Source: Priestia endophytica DSM 13796
Lineage (GTDB): Bacteria > Bacillota > Bacilli > Bacillales > Bacillaceae_H
Direction: 5' to 3'
Assembly (NCBI RefSeq): GCF_900115845.1
Contig: NZ_FOXX01000020.1
Coordinates: forward strand, 1-54,401
Length of the DNA: 54,401 nt
Under the pieces are notes generated by a model. It saw only the letters and a program-made list of their open reading frames with translations. It did no database searches and was not told the origin of the DNA. Shown one piece after another: positions 11,010 to 20,017 of the stretch. Position 1 is the first letter of the stretch. Each line of letters starts with the position of its first letter. The position numbers and the translations under genes were made by a program.

Positions 11010-12948
11010 ATTCGTTCTTATCTTCTTGATCTTCATCTTCTTTTTTCGGTTGGATGTTTACCTTCACATCTTCACCGTTTTCATTAGGCTGAGATTTTTT
11101 AAGAGACAAATTACGGTCTCCTTCTGGAAGCTTACCATCTTCGAAAAGACTGCGGATTTGCTTCGCTTCTAATGTTTCAACCTCAAGAAGTGTGTTTGCA
11201 ATCAAGTCAAATTGTTCACGATGGTTAACAATGATCTCTTTTGCACGTGCATAACATTCTTTAATGATACGCTGAACTTCTAAATCAATTTCATGAGCAA
11301 TTGCATCACTGTAGTTTTGTTCACTATTGATATCGCGTCCTAGGAACACTTGACCACCTTGTGATTGACCAAACTGCATTGGTCCAAGTTTATCGCTCAT
11401 TCCATATTCAGTAACCATTTTACGAGCGATGCTCGTTGCACGTTGGAAGTCATTGTGAGCTCCTGTGCTTACTTCGCCAAATGTTACTTCCTCAGCTACA
11501 CGTCCACCAAGTAGACCTGTAATCTTATCAAGAAGCTCTGGCTTCGTCATGAAGTAACGGTCTTCTTTTGGAAGCATTACAGCATAACCACCAGCTTGGC
11601 CACGAGGCACGATTGTTACTTTATGAACCATATCAGCTTCATCAAGAACAAGTCCAATGATTGTATGACCTGATTCATGGAAGGCAACAATATTACGCTC
11701 TTTCTTCGAAATAACGCGGCTCTTCTTCGCAGGACCTGCGATAACGCGATCTGTTGCTTCATCGATATCAGTCATATCAATTTTCTTCTTATCAAGGCGG
11801 GCAGCTACGAGAGCAGCTTCGTTTAATAAGTTTTCAAGATCGGCACCAGAGAATCCTGGTGTACGAAGAGCAATCGTACGTAAATCAACAGACTCATCAA
11901 GCGGCTTGTTGCGAGCATGTACACGAAGTACTGCTTCACGACCATTTACATCTGGACGATCTACCGTAATTTGACGGTCAAAGCGTCCTGGACGTAGTAA
12001 TGCAGGATCTAGAATATCAGGGCGGTTTGTTGCAGCAATAATGATAATTCCTTCATTCGCTCCGAAACCATCCATTTCAACAAGCAATTGGTTTAGCGTT
12101 TGTTCACGCTCGTCATGACCGCCACCTAATCCAGCGCCACGTTGACGACCTACTGCATCAATCTCATCTATAAAGATAATACACGGTGCATTTTTCTTCG
12201 CGTTTTCAAACAAGTCACGAACACGAGAAGCTCCGACACCGACAAACATTTCAACAAAATCAGAACCACTGATGGAGAAGAATGGTGTTCCTGCTTCACC
12301 AGCTACAGCACGAGCAAGTAATGTTTTACCTGTCCCTGGAGGTCCCACAAGAAGAACTCCTTTTGGAATACGCGCACCTACTTCTGAGAATTTGCGAGGA
12401 TCCTTCAAGAAATCAACAACTTCAACAAGTTCTTGCTTCTCTTCGTCAGCACCCGCTACGTCTTTAAACTTAACTTTTTTCTTCTCTTCGCTATAAAGTT
12501 TAGCTTTACTTTTACCAAAGTTCATTACACGACTGCCGCCGCCTTGAGCTTGGTTAAGTAAGAAGAAGAAGAGAATAAAGATGATAATAAACGGAATGAT
12601 GGAAGTAAAGAAAGTCACCCATCCGCTTGTTTCCTCAGCTGGTTTATAATCAACATCTGCTGATTGAAGTTTATTATCTAGTTTTTCAACAATTTGACCT
12701 GTATCTGGTACAAACGTAACAAATTCTTGGTCTTTGCTGTATGAATCTAATTGACCTCGAACTTCCAGCACACCTCGCTCAGGTTTTAAAGTAACGTGAT
12801 CTACTTCACCTTTATCAAGATGCTCGATAAATTTATTGTAATTAAGCTGTGTTGTTTGGTTGTTTGAACCACTAAAAATGCTAACAACACCAATAATTAC
12901 CAAAAATATCAGTAAATAAAATATGGTATTACGGAAGATCCGATTCAT
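11008..12948 (-). CDS. ftsH: ATP-dependent zinc metalloprotease FtsH
   Basis: FtsH is a membrane-anchored AAA+ protease that degrades misfolded membrane proteins and regulators. In Bacillus it is needed for stress survival and sporulation. The 646-residue protein has transmembrane segments at about 8-24 and 113-131 around an extracytoplasmic loop. Walker A GPPGTGKT lies at 202-209, Walker B IIFIDE at 257-262, and the zinc motif HESGH at 424-428. The acidic C-terminal tail ([10 protein letters not shown]) is typical. A GGGAGGAGG site precedes the ATG. A candidate promoter lies in the hpt-ftsH gap. Confidence 0.98.
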   Translation of the reverse strand: MNRIFRNTIFYLLIFLVIIGVVSIFSGSNNQTTQLNYNKFIEHLDKGEVDHVTLKPERGVLEVRGQLDSYSKDQEFVTFVPDTGQIVEKLDNKLQSADVDYKPAEETSGWVTFFTSIIPFIIIFILFFFLLNQAQGGGSRVMNFGKSKAKLYSEEKKKVKFKDVAGADEEKQELVEVVDFLKDPRKFSEVGARIPKGVLLVGPPGTGKTLLARAVAGEAGTPFFSISGSDFVEMFVGVGASRVRDLFENAKKNAPCIIFIDEIDAVGRQRGAGLGGGHDEREQTLNQLLVEMDGFGANEGIIIIAATNRPDILDPALLRPGRFDRQITVDRPDVNGREAVLRVHARNKPLDESVDLRTIALRTPGFSGADLENLLNEAALVAARLDKKKIDMTDIDEATDRVIAGPAKKSRVISKKERNIVAFHESGHTIIGLVLDEADMVHKVTIVPRGQAGGYAVMLPKEDRYFMTKPELLDKITGLLGGRVAEEVTFGEVSTGAHNDFQRATSIARKMVTEYGMSDKLGPMQFGQSQGGQVFLGRDINSEQNYSDAIAHEIDLEVQRIIKECYARAKEIIVNHREQFDLIANTLLEVETLEAKQIRSLFEDGKLPEGDRNLSLKKSQPNENGEDVKVNIQPKKEDEDQEDKNE

Positions 12949-12984
12949 TACTTACCTCCTCCCACAGTAAACAAATCATACTCA

Positions 12985-13014
12985 ATAGTATCATAGAAAT
13001 TTCAACCTATACAA
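12985..13014 (-). promoter_or_regulatory. Candidate ftsH promoter
   Basis: On the minus strand, TTGTAT (13009-13014) and TACTAT (12985-12990) are separated by 18 bp, about 37 bp before the ftsH ATG. The match is moderate. B. subtilis ftsH is known to have its own promoter. Confidence 0.4.
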
Positions 13015-13045
13015 CAAATACACCCTGCCATAGACCCTTATGTTC

Positions 13046-13585
13046 TTATGATGAATATACTTCTGGTTTTAGGACACCAATGTAAGGCAGGTTGCGGTAT
13101 TTCTCTTGATAATCAAGACCATAACCAACAACGAATGCATTCGGTACTTCAAATCCAATATAGTCTGCTTCAATATCAGATTTACGTCCTGACGGCTTAT
13201 CAAGAAGTGTTACAATTTTGATTGATTTAGCTTTACGGTAACGGAAAAGCTCAACTAAGTAACTTAGTGTTAATCCACTATCAATAATATCTTCGATAAT
13301 TAGGATGTCGCGTCCTTCAACAGATGTGTCTAAATCTTTAATAATTTTGACTTCGCCTGAAGAAACGGTAGAATTCCCATAGCTTGACACATCCATAAAG
13401 TCCATTTCTAAGTATGTATCTACTCGTTTGAGTAAATCACCCATAAATGGCATAGCACCTTTTAAGACGCCAATAGCGAGTGGGAAACGATCTTTGTACT
13501 CTTCTGATAGTACTTTCCCTAATTCTTTTACTTTTTCTTGCAACTGTTCTTCACTAATTAATACTTCTTTAATGTCTACCTTCAT
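13046..13585 (-). CDS. hpt: Hypoxanthine phosphoribosyltransferase
   Basis: Hpt (hprT) salvages hypoxanthine and guanine with PRPP to give IMP and GMP. In Bacillus and Listeria, Hpt, TilS and FtsH are linked genetically and reported to interact. The 179-residue protein shows the PRPP-binding loop [13 protein letters not shown] and the [20 protein letters not shown] segment near the C terminus. A GGAGG site lies 10 bases before the ATG. The gene follows tilS by 29 bp, the usual tilS-hpt-ftsH order. Confidence 0.97.
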   Translation of the reverse strand: MKVDIKEVLISEEQLQEKVKELGKVLSEEYKDRFPLAIGVLKGAMPFMGDLLKRVDTYLEMDFMDVSSYGNSTVSSGEVKIIKDLDTSVEGRDILIIEDIIDSGLTLSYLVELFRYRKAKSIKIVTLLDKPSGRKSDIEADYIGFEVPNAFVVGYGLDYQEKYRNLPYIGVLKPEVYSS

Positions 13586-13614
13586 GTACCTGCTTGCCTC
13601 CTAGAAGTTGTTTG

Positions 13615-15003
13615 CTACTTATAGTATAAGGTAACATACTTTTGTTCCTGTATGTTGTCTACCTCATAATGGGATTTTTTCAATCCTGGTATCCAAAGGA
13701 TTTCCTCGTTATCCAACATAACAATTGGCCAAGCTTCACGTTCAGATTTCGGAATTTTGTTATCAATGAAGATATCCTTTACTTTTTTCCTCCCATTCAT
13801 ACCTTTTAAACGTATTTTATCACCTGTTTTTCGACTTCTTACAATCAAATTTGGTAATTTTGCTTTTTCGTTTAAAGGTAAATGAAAAAAGTCGTGGCCT
13901 TTCTTAAGTTTTCCTGTTTCAGTTTTATGTATTTCACAAACAATTTCGCGACCTGTTGGTAACGTAACTCTTCCAGGTATATGCAAGGAAAAACAGTACG
14001 GCTCGACTCTTGGCTTTTCAAAAGTAAATAAACATGTTTCATAAGAGCGAATAACATATAAGCCTTTAGGGAAATGAAGCATCCCAGAAGGTTGCTCCTC
14101 TTTGAAAAAAGCGAAAAGCTGATCGATATGCGCCGAGGATAAAGCTAGAGGAATCTCTTTATAGAGATAGTTTAATATTAGTTGAATCCCCCTCCTTTGT
14201 AAAGGTTTCCGCATTCTTAAAAAGTCCTGCCGTAAAAGCTTTACATATTCAGGCGTTTTATCAACTATTACTGTATTCATCATATCATAAGTTAATTCCT
14301 CTAAATAGCTTTGATCTTCTAATAATTTTTCACTAAATTGCTGAAAATGTGTATGAACATGCTCATTTTCTTTTTTAAAGAATGGAAGAAGCTTTCGAAA
14401 GCGATTTCTTGTGTATTTATCATCACTATTTGATGGATCTATACGTGGGTGCAATTCATAGTGTTGACAATATACTTCAATCTCATCCTTTGTAAGAGCT
14501 AAAAAAGGGCGAATGAGAGCTCCATTGGCAAAAGATCGTGAAGGAGCCATTCCTGCCGCCCCTTTCATTGTCGTTCCTCTCGTCAACCTCATTAAAATGG
14601 TTTCAACTTGGTCATCTCCATGATGAGCAAGAGCCAATTTTGTCCCTTTATGCTTTTTCATTACATCTTCATAAAACTGATAACGGCATTCTCTCGCTGC
14701 AATTTGAGAGCTCAAATGGTGTTTTTTCTTATATGCTTCTACATCTCTACTTATAGCTTCACATGGGATATCATGCTTAAAGCAAAAGTTTTTCACATAT
14801 AGAAGATCCTCTCTAGATTGTTCTCCTCGGAACATATGGTCAAGGTGAGCCGCTATCACTTCGATATTCCACTCTTTTTTTAGGCTCCAAAGCAAGTGTA
14901 AAAGAGCTAGAGAATCAGGTCCTCCCGAAACTCCTACAATAACATTATCATTTTCTTTCAGTAAACAATGTTTTCTTATAAACTTTTCAACTTTTGTCTT
15001 CAT
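13615..15003 (-). CDS. tilS: tRNA(Ile)-lysidine synthetase
   Basis: TilS modifies C34 of the CAU-anticodon tRNA-Ile to lysidine, so that it reads AUA and accepts Ile instead of Met. The N-terminal PP-loop ATPase motif SGGPDSLALLHLL begins near residue 26. LAHHGDDQVETILMRLTRG follows, and the C-terminal domain includes KGMNGRKKVKDIFID. I start at the ATG at 15003 (MKTKVEKFIRKH, 462 residues), which has AAGGATG 6-9 bases upstream. An in-frame ATG at 15012 abuts that site and is less likely. Confidence 0.95.
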   Translation of the reverse strand: MKTKVEKFIRKHCLLKENDNVIVGVSGGPDSLALLHLLWSLKKEWNIEVIAAHLDHMFRGEQSREDLLYVKNFCFKHDIPCEAISRDVEAYKKKHHLSSQIAARECRYQFYEDVMKKHKGTKLALAHHGDDQVETILMRLTRGTTMKGAAGMAPSRSFANGALIRPFLALTKDEIEVYCQHYELHPRIDPSNSDDKYTRNRFRKLLPFFKKENEHVHTHFQQFSEKLLEDQSYLEELTYDMMNTVIVDKTPEYVKLLRQDFLRMRKPLQRRGIQLILNYLYKEIPLALSSAHIDQLFAFFKEEQPSGMLHFPKGLYVIRSYETCLFTFEKPRVEPYCFSLHIPGRVTLPTGREIVCEIHKTETGKLKKGHDFFHLPLNEKAKLPNLIVRSRKTGDKIRLKGMNGRKKVKDIFIDNKIPKSEREAWPIVMLDNEEILWIPGLKKSHYEVDNIQEQKYVTLYYK

Positions 15004-15084
15004 CTTTGTCATCCTTATATTTTGCGTCTCTCTCTAGAGTAAATGATGAGGAAGTATGAATAAAGAATTTTGTTCAAATAATAA

Positions 15085-16065
15085 CTACCAAACTTGTATA
15101 AAAAAATAAACAAAATAAGCAATAGCTACAGATATAAGAAGAAAGAATGTTTCAGCTGTTCGTTTCTTTTTACGCTTGACGCGTCTTCTACGGCCTGTCG
15201 TTGCATAAGTAGTGTTATTCGTGGATGATGAAGATTGAGGTTTTTTATCTCCTCCTTTAACAACGTTTAAAATATCATTTTTCATGTAACTTGCTGCACT
15301 ATATTCCCCTTTTAAGGCTTTCATAAGCGGCTTTTTATATGGACGAAGAATCTTTTTTTCATCAATACACTTTTCAAGCTGCTTTAGTGGCTGTTCTTGT
15401 TTTGGGAATTGCTTTGGATAAGCTCCATTGATAAAAATCATAGCAACAGCAAATAAATCATAAGCTCCATCTGCTTTCCTTGATCCTAATCCCCAATATC
15501 CACGATCAAAGAATTCGGTAAACTCTTTAATAGCCCTACCATGCTGTGTCGTTCCTCCAACATCTAACAAGCGAAGTCTAAAGGGATTTGTGGTTACAAT
15601 TAAATTGTCAGGCTTTAGATCCCCGAATGTCCATCCTGCTTGATGTAAACCTTCCAAGTCTCCGAGAAGCTGAAGAACAAGAACGCTTATCCATTCCTCC
15701 CCTTTACGAGAAATAAAGGGAAGAAAACCTTCTCCTTTTAAATATTCCATCACATAAAAAGAAAGCATCACTGTTCCTTGTTTTACAGCCCAGTCATCTA
15801 CATCTAACAAAGAAGGCCCAAGGACTTTTCCATGGACCTTACTTAGCTGTTTTAGCACATTTACCTCTGCTGTCACAGACATATTTGCAAAGCTAATTTT
15901 TAAAGCTACCTGTTCGTCATTCTCATTTTGAGCAAGATACACAACTCCTGTTGCACCTTCTCCTAATTTACGTACAATGTAATATTTATGAGAATGCCAT
16001 TTTCCTGAAATAGCTGTCCCTGATTTTAAATTACAAACCTGATTCCTCAATTGATCTCTCATCAT
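15085..16065 (-). CDS. yabT: Membrane-anchored Hanks-type Ser/Thr kinase YabT-like
   Basis: In B. subtilis, YabT (PrkD) is a kinase active during sporulation and DNA damage that phosphorylates RecA and AbrB. The protein here (326 residues from the ATG at 16065) has a glycine loop KLGEGATGVVYLA near residue 35 and the Lys of VALKIS. The catalytic loop reads FGDLKPDN where HRDLKPxN is usual, and the magnesium loop reads LLDVGG where DFG is usual. A basic linker rich in Ser, Thr, Lys and Arg and one C-terminal transmembrane helix follow. The frame overlaps the end of yabS by about 35 bp. Confidence 0.9.
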   Translation of the reverse strand: MMRDQLRNQVCNLKSGTAISGKWHSHKYYIVRKLGEGATGVVYLAQNENDEQVALKISFANMSVTAEVNVLKQLSKVHGKVLGPSLLDVDDWAVKQGTVMLSFYVMEYLKGEGFLPFISRKGEEWISVLVLQLLGDLEGLHQAGWTFGDLKPDNLIVTTNPFRLRLLDVGGTTQHGRAIKEFTEFFDRGYWGLGSRKADGAYDLFAVAMIFINGAYPKQFPKQEQPLKQLEKCIDEKKILRPYKKPLMKALKGEYSAASYMKNDILNVVKGGDKKPQSSSSTNNTTYATTGRRRRVKRKKKRTAETFFLLISVAIAYFVYFFIQVW

Positions 16066-16771
16066 ATTCTTCAAGCCGCCCTCTCGTTGAGCGTTTTTTC
16101 TTAAAATGTTTTACTGCTTCCTCAAGTGCTGGACCTGTTGGGGTGATTCCTCCAGCTGTGAGCTTTGGAAAAATTGCAGAAACTTTATTAAGATTAGGGG
16201 TCCAGTCTAGAAGTTTCTCTACATCTTTCTTTTTCCCAGGAAATAAAAAGATAGAGTAATTGTTATATCCAATCCGTGCATTTAAACTTAGCGATAAATC
16301 AAGCAACGCCTCTTTAACCGTTGGTAGTTTACTTTTCATACTTGCACTCATATCTACCAGAATGAGAATATCTAAATTAGACGTTTCACCTAAATCATCT
16401 ACAACTTCCATTACTTCCCCACGCTTCTCTGGAGGAAGGTCTTCCAATTTCGTTTCAGATCCTAGAATTTGTTGAAGTTCTTTGTTTACAACCCCATGAA
16501 TAGTTTGAGTCATCGCTTGGCGTGTAACCATCTGGACTGTTTGAGATAAATTTTGTGCATAGACAACTTGACTAACGCCTCCACCAGACATTGCGATGTT
16601 CTCAATCTCATTTGTACTCTGTTCATCAATCAAATCCTTTTCCATAACTCCGATGACATTTACAGTAATGCCTTGTTCTTTTGCAAGAGCAGCCATTGCA
16701 ACTGGATCTTCCCCAGTATTTGAATAACCGTCTGTAATTAATAGAATTTGTTTAATTGTCCCGTTTCGCAC
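16031..16771 (-). CDS. yabS: VWA-domain protein YabS
   Basis: This 246-residue protein carries von Willebrand factor A features. ILLITDGYSNTGEDP near the N terminus resembles the end strands of a VWA fold. A second unit has an intact MIDAS motif (DMSAS, in LVDMSASM) and the downstream Thr in GGITPTGPA. The biochemical role is unknown. In B. subtilis the gene lies between spoIIE and yabT, as here. The start is a GTG (16771) with a GAGGAGGAG site. It may work with the YabT kinase it overlaps, but that is inference from position. Confidence 0.88.
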   Translation of the reverse strand: MRNGTIKQILLITDGYSNTGEDPVAMAALAKEQGITVNVIGVMEKDLIDEQSTNEIENIAMSGGGVSQVVYAQNLSQTVQMVTRQAMTQTIHGVVNKELQQILGSETKLEDLPPEKRGEVMEVVDDLGETSNLDILILVDMSASMKSKLPTVKEALLDLSLSLNARIGYNNYSIFLFPGKKKDVEKLLDWTPNLNKVSAIFPKLTAGGITPTGPALEEAVKHFKKKRSTRGRLEEYDERSIEESGL

Positions 16772-16855
16772 AAGATCTCCTCCTCAAATTCGGTATTACC
16801 ATCATGGACGAAAATGTCTCGGTATATACCTTATAAGAGAAGGAGATCTCATTGT

Positions 16856-19333
16856 CTATGCTTGTTTTTGAGCTTGAGAATGAACAGGGATTGATGACCA
16901 TTTTGGAATGTTATGCTGAATCTTTGTAACAACCACCGTCATATCATCATCAATAACTCCTGCTTTTGTTCTAATAACTTCTTCCATAATAATGTCCGCT
17001 ACTTCTTGCGGATGATCTGTTTCAATCTCGCTAATCTTGCGTTTCATCCACATTTCGTAATTTTCAACGTGGCGAGGCCCTTCAAATACCCCATCGCTCA
17101 TCATAATAAGCAAATCTCCTGCTTTTAGTTTCTCACTTACCACATCAACTTCAAATTCATCAATAATCCCAATTGGTAGATTGTTAGCTTGTATTTTAAT
17201 AATTTTGTTCCCTCGCTTGATAAAGCTTGGGATTGAACCGATCTTAAGGAATTTGGCATTTGCATCTTGTAAATCTACCATAGCAAGATCAAGCGTTGAA
17301 TACATCTCCTCATTTGTTCTTAATGCCAAAATAGAATTCACAGATTTAATGGCCATCTTTTCTTCAATACCCGTTTTGAGAATTTGTTTTAGAAGCTGAA
17401 GCGTATCTGTACTTTCACAATGTGCACGCTCTCCATTTCCCATTCCATCACTAATTGCAATAGCGTGTTTATTGCGACTAAGTTCAATGATGGAGTAACT
17501 ATCCCCAGAAATAAATCCACCGCCTTTTGCCGCATGAGCTACTCCTGTTTCCACCACATAAGCTTGTGCAGAACAGAAGGAAGCATGACAATATCCTTGA
17601 GGATAAGGAGCACATTTTTCTTCTTTTACAATCACGGTTTCATTTAAAATATCTGAAAGGAGCGGGGCAATAAGTTTTTCACATTCTCCACGTCCTTCAC
17701 AATAAGGAACCCACATTTCAATATCCACATTTCCTTGTTCAAGGTTATAGATTTCAATCTGATTCACTTCTATCCCAAACCCTTTTAAAGCCTCAACAAT
17801 TTGCTCCTCTTGAACATAAAGGTGCTGACGCTCTTTTTGAATTTCATCAGCAAAATCTTTCATTACTTGAGAAACACCTGAAAGTTGCTCTGCCACAATT
17901 TTGCGACTTTCAATAATTTGTTGCTTGAGCTGCTTATTTGCATAGAAATAGGTGAGCTCCTTTTCCATTGTTTCAATCATTTTCTTCGATTTCACACAAT
18001 GCTTGTCCCATTCACGATTCAAACGTTGATTTGTTTTCATCGTTCCATTCTCAACTTCTTGCATAATCTCTGTCATATAATCATAAGTTGTATCAAGCTG
18101 TGCCCCCCAGCACTGCTCTTTCTTAAAACATAATTGACACGTTTTTTCTGTCACATTACTTAAAAAATAGTCAACTTCTTTTTCTTCATTCTGTTCATTA
18201 TCATAAAATGTATTTTTGGAGAAGCTAGAAGACAAGGCTTCAAATACATTTGAGAACTGTTCAACACGATTAGCTGTTACATCACGCACTTTTCGCAAAT
18301 ATTGCTGTTGCTCATTGCTGTGCTCAGCTGTTCCAGGAACAAGTTTGCTAATTTTGCCGATTATCCCTTTTGGTGTTAGTAAAAATAAGCCAACCGCAAC
18401 AAGTGATTCGTACAAGTTGAGTGAAAGAATTTCATCTGGCTTGCTGTACAAGCTAATAAGCAATGTCCCAACGATAAGACCTAACGATACGCCAAGTTTT
18501 TTCCCATCCTTTAATAACCCACCAAGAAGGCCTGAAAAAGCAAGCAAACTCATTTCATACAAACTTGAGACATTTGCAAGACTTAGAATTAAACCCGTCA
18601 CAACCCCAACTGTTGAGCCAACAGTTGCTCCTGCTACAAAAGCAAAAACAATAACCAAGTAACGAGATAAAATATGTTCGATGGAAAGCCCATAAATCTC
18701 CCATCCAGTTGTTCCTGTCATAACAGAAGCAAGAAGGATGATTAAACAAATGACTTCTTCTATCTTTAAAGCATGTGGATTAATCTTTTGTGAGATAAGC
18801 GGAATACTTTGAAGGAAAATCATTGTTAAAATAAAGCTTAAGCCTGACTCTACAACTGCAAGTGTAACGTCATATACTGTAAGCGTCCAAGCTGATGTGT
18901 AAGAAAGAGAGAGGTTTACAATAAGCATTGTTACAAAAACGATAAGCGGTAGTTTTCGCGCAGGTTCAACTGAGAGAAATCCACTTACCTTGTATAAAAT
19001 GAGGAAGGCAAAAACGCATAAAAGAACAAAGGCACCTTTCTCAACGGAAATGGTAAATGCCCCACCTAGAACGGCTAAAGCACTTACCCCGAGCTTCTCT
19101 TTCTTCATAACATAAACCGCTGCTACAAACGGAAGAGCAAACGGCATAATCTCCATAAGAATAAGAGCTCGTCCTAATAAAAATCCGGTAATCAGGATGA
19201 GTAAACCACTTTGAAACAGCAGATTCTCCAACTTAAGCTGAAGACCTAGGAAAAATTTTGACGTCTCCTTCTTTGTTCGATCTGCTACTAAATTCGGGAT
19301 TGGACTGGCATAGTTTCTTTCTGTCTTCTCCAC
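16856..19333 (-). CDS. spoIIE: Stage II sporulation protein E (PP2C phosphatase)
   Basis: SpoIIE dephosphorylates SpoIIAA-P to release sigma-F in the forespore and also acts with FtsZ at the polar septum. The 825-residue protein has about ten hydrophobic segments in residues 40-320, a central regulatory region with a Cys-rich stretch (CQLCFKKEQCW), and a C-terminal PP2C domain. The metal-binding motifs GDSYS, ISDGMGNG, MSDGVFEG and DDDMTVVV are intact. I start at the GTG at 19333 (VEKTERNY). It aligns with B. subtilis MEKAERR and has AGGTGG 6-8 bases upstream. The open frame extends 4 codons further. Confidence 0.97.
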   Translation of the reverse strand: MEKTERNYASPIPNLVADRTKKETSKFFLGLQLKLENLLFQSGLLILITGFLLGRALILMEIMPFALPFVAAVYVMKKEKLGVSALAVLGGAFTISVEKGAFVLLCVFAFLILYKVSGFLSVEPARKLPLIVFVTMLIVNLSLSYTSAWTLTVYDVTLAVVESGLSFILTMIFLQSIPLISQKINPHALKIEEVICLIILLASVMTGTTGWEIYGLSIEHILSRYLVIVFAFVAGATVGSTVGVVTGLILSLANVSSLYEMSLLAFSGLLGGLLKDGKKLGVSLGLIVGTLLISLYSKPDEILSLNLYESLVAVGLFLLTPKGIIGKISKLVPGTAEHSNEQQQYLRKVRDVTANRVEQFSNVFEALSSSFSKNTFYDNEQNEEKEVDYFLSNVTEKTCQLCFKKEQCWGAQLDTTYDYMTEIMQEVENGTMKTNQRLNREWDKHCVKSKKMIETMEKELTYFYANKQLKQQIIESRKIVAEQLSGVSQVMKDFADEIQKERQHLYVQEEQIVEALKGFGIEVNQIEIYNLEQGNVDIEMWVPYCEGRGECEKLIAPLLSDILNETVIVKEEKCAPYPQGYCHASFCSAQAYVVETGVAHAAKGGGFISGDSYSIIELSRNKHAIAISDGMGNGERAHCESTDTLQLLKQILKTGIEEKMAIKSVNSILALRTNEEMYSTLDLAMVDLQDANAKFLKIGSIPSFIKRGNKIIKIQANNLPIGIIDEFEVDVVSEKLKAGDLLIMMSDGVFEGPRHVENYEMWMKRKISEIETDHPQEVADIIMEEVIRTKAGVIDDDMTVVVTKIQHNIPKWSSIPVHSQAQKQA

Positions 19334-19368
19334 TTCGTTCACCACCTGTATAGAAATACTTAGTGCTC

Positions 19369-19433
19369 ATTATACAGAGGACAAATTCTTTTTTTTGTCA
19401 AAAGAAGGGGTTGTTTAAAAAAATCGTTCGACT
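19369..19433 (-). promoter_or_regulatory. spoIIE promoter: sigma-A hexamers with 21-bp spacer, plus Spo0A box
   Basis: On the minus strand, consensus TTGACA (19396-19401) and consensus TATAAT (19369-19374) are separated by 21 bp instead of 17. This is the hallmark of Spo0A-activated spoIIE and spoIIG promoters in Bacillus. An AGTCGAA box, one base from the TGTCGAA consensus, lies upstream at 19427-19433. A weaker AGTCTAA follows at 19469-19475. The hexamers are seen directly; Spo0A dependence is inferred from the family. Confidence 0.85.
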
Positions 19434-19551
19434 CTTTTCTACTGAACTTTCAAAAACTATACAAAATGTTAGACTCTTCTCTATTAAGCTCTAAGATAAA
19501 TGGCGTAACTCGTTATAAAAGTTGTTTATTTCTCTTTATATACCAAATGTA

Positions 19552-19580
19552 TTGACACTTCTCTATAGTCATAGTATGAT
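19552..19580 (+). promoter_or_regulatory. tRNA-Met promoter (sigma-A)
   Basis: TTGACA (19552-19557) and TATGAT (19575-19580) are separated by 17 bp and end 17 bp before the tRNA. Confidence 0.85.
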
Positions 19581-19597
19581 TTAATTTGTCTTTAATT

Positions 19598-19671
19598 GGC
19601 GGTGTAGCTCAGCTGGCTAGAGCGTACGGTTCATACCCGTGAGGTCGGGGGTTCGATCCCCTCCGCCGCTA
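19598..19671 (+). tRNA. tRNA-Met (CAU), elongator type
   Basis: The 74-nt sequence folds as a full cloverleaf. The acceptor is GGCGGTG with CGCCGCT, the anticodon loop is TTCATAC (anticodon CAT), and the T-loop is TTCGATC. The G-U first pair and the arms match the Bacillus elongator methionine tRNA rather than initiator tRNA. CCA is not encoded. B. subtilis has a tRNA-Met and tRNA-Glu pair here; no tRNA-Glu follows in this window. It has its own promoter and terminator and points away from spoIIE. Confidence 0.96.
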
Positions 19672-19678
19672 TTTCTAC

Positions 19679-19717
19679 AAAAACCCCTTCGTACATTGTC
19701 GTACGAAGGGGTTTTTT
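19679..19717 (+). terminator. Terminator after tRNA-Met
   Basis: A strong AACCCCTTCGTAC/GTACGAAGGGGTT stem followed by six T lies directly downstream of the tRNA. Confidence 0.95.
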
Positions 19718-19957
19718 CGTTTTTCCACTTTTTCTGCATTCCTTTAATACTACTATATCTCTTAACATTTTAATTTTCTTGTTTTTCAAAAATAAAATTC
19801 CTACTTTATTTTTTATATTGAAATAAAACCTTTATTCTTAAAAACCCCCTTAAGGAAAGGCTATATGTATAAAATAAATTTTTCTAAAATATTAAATTGA
19901 TTATTAATCTATTAAATCCATGGATTAGCGACACGTTTTGATAATTGTCAGTCTCCC
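19718..19957 (+). other. AT-rich intergenic stretch upstream of bioB
   Basis: These 240 bp hold no ORF of note. They consist of A/T-rich sequence with an imperfect CTTAA...TTAAGG hairpin near 19839-19856. I see no transposon end, duplicate tRNA 3' end or integrase remnant that would mark how bioB came to be here. Confidence 0.5.
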
Positions 19958-20000
19958 TACTAAATGTTAACCTTTATTATTATAAAGTTAACATTTAGTA
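19958..20000 (+). promoter_or_regulatory. Probable BirA operator of bioB
   Basis: There is a perfect inverted repeat of 14-bp arms, TACTAAATGTTAAC (19958-19971) and GTTAACATTTAGTA (19987-20000), with a 15-nt A/T spacer. Two GTTAAC-type half-sites about 15 bp apart upstream of a biotin gene fit the biotin-repressor (BirA) operators of Bacillales. The bioB ATG is 18 bp downstream, so the promoter must overlap or lie just before the operator. I could not assign -35 and -10 hexamers with confidence. Confidence 0.85.
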
Positions 20001-20017
20001 GAAATGGAGTGAAAGCT

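Noticed and set aside
19679-19957. Integration site or genomic island boundary at tRNA-Met
   Set aside because: There is no duplicated tRNA 3' end, integrase, recombinase or inverted terminal repeat between the tRNA and yabR. bioB alone is not evidence of an island.
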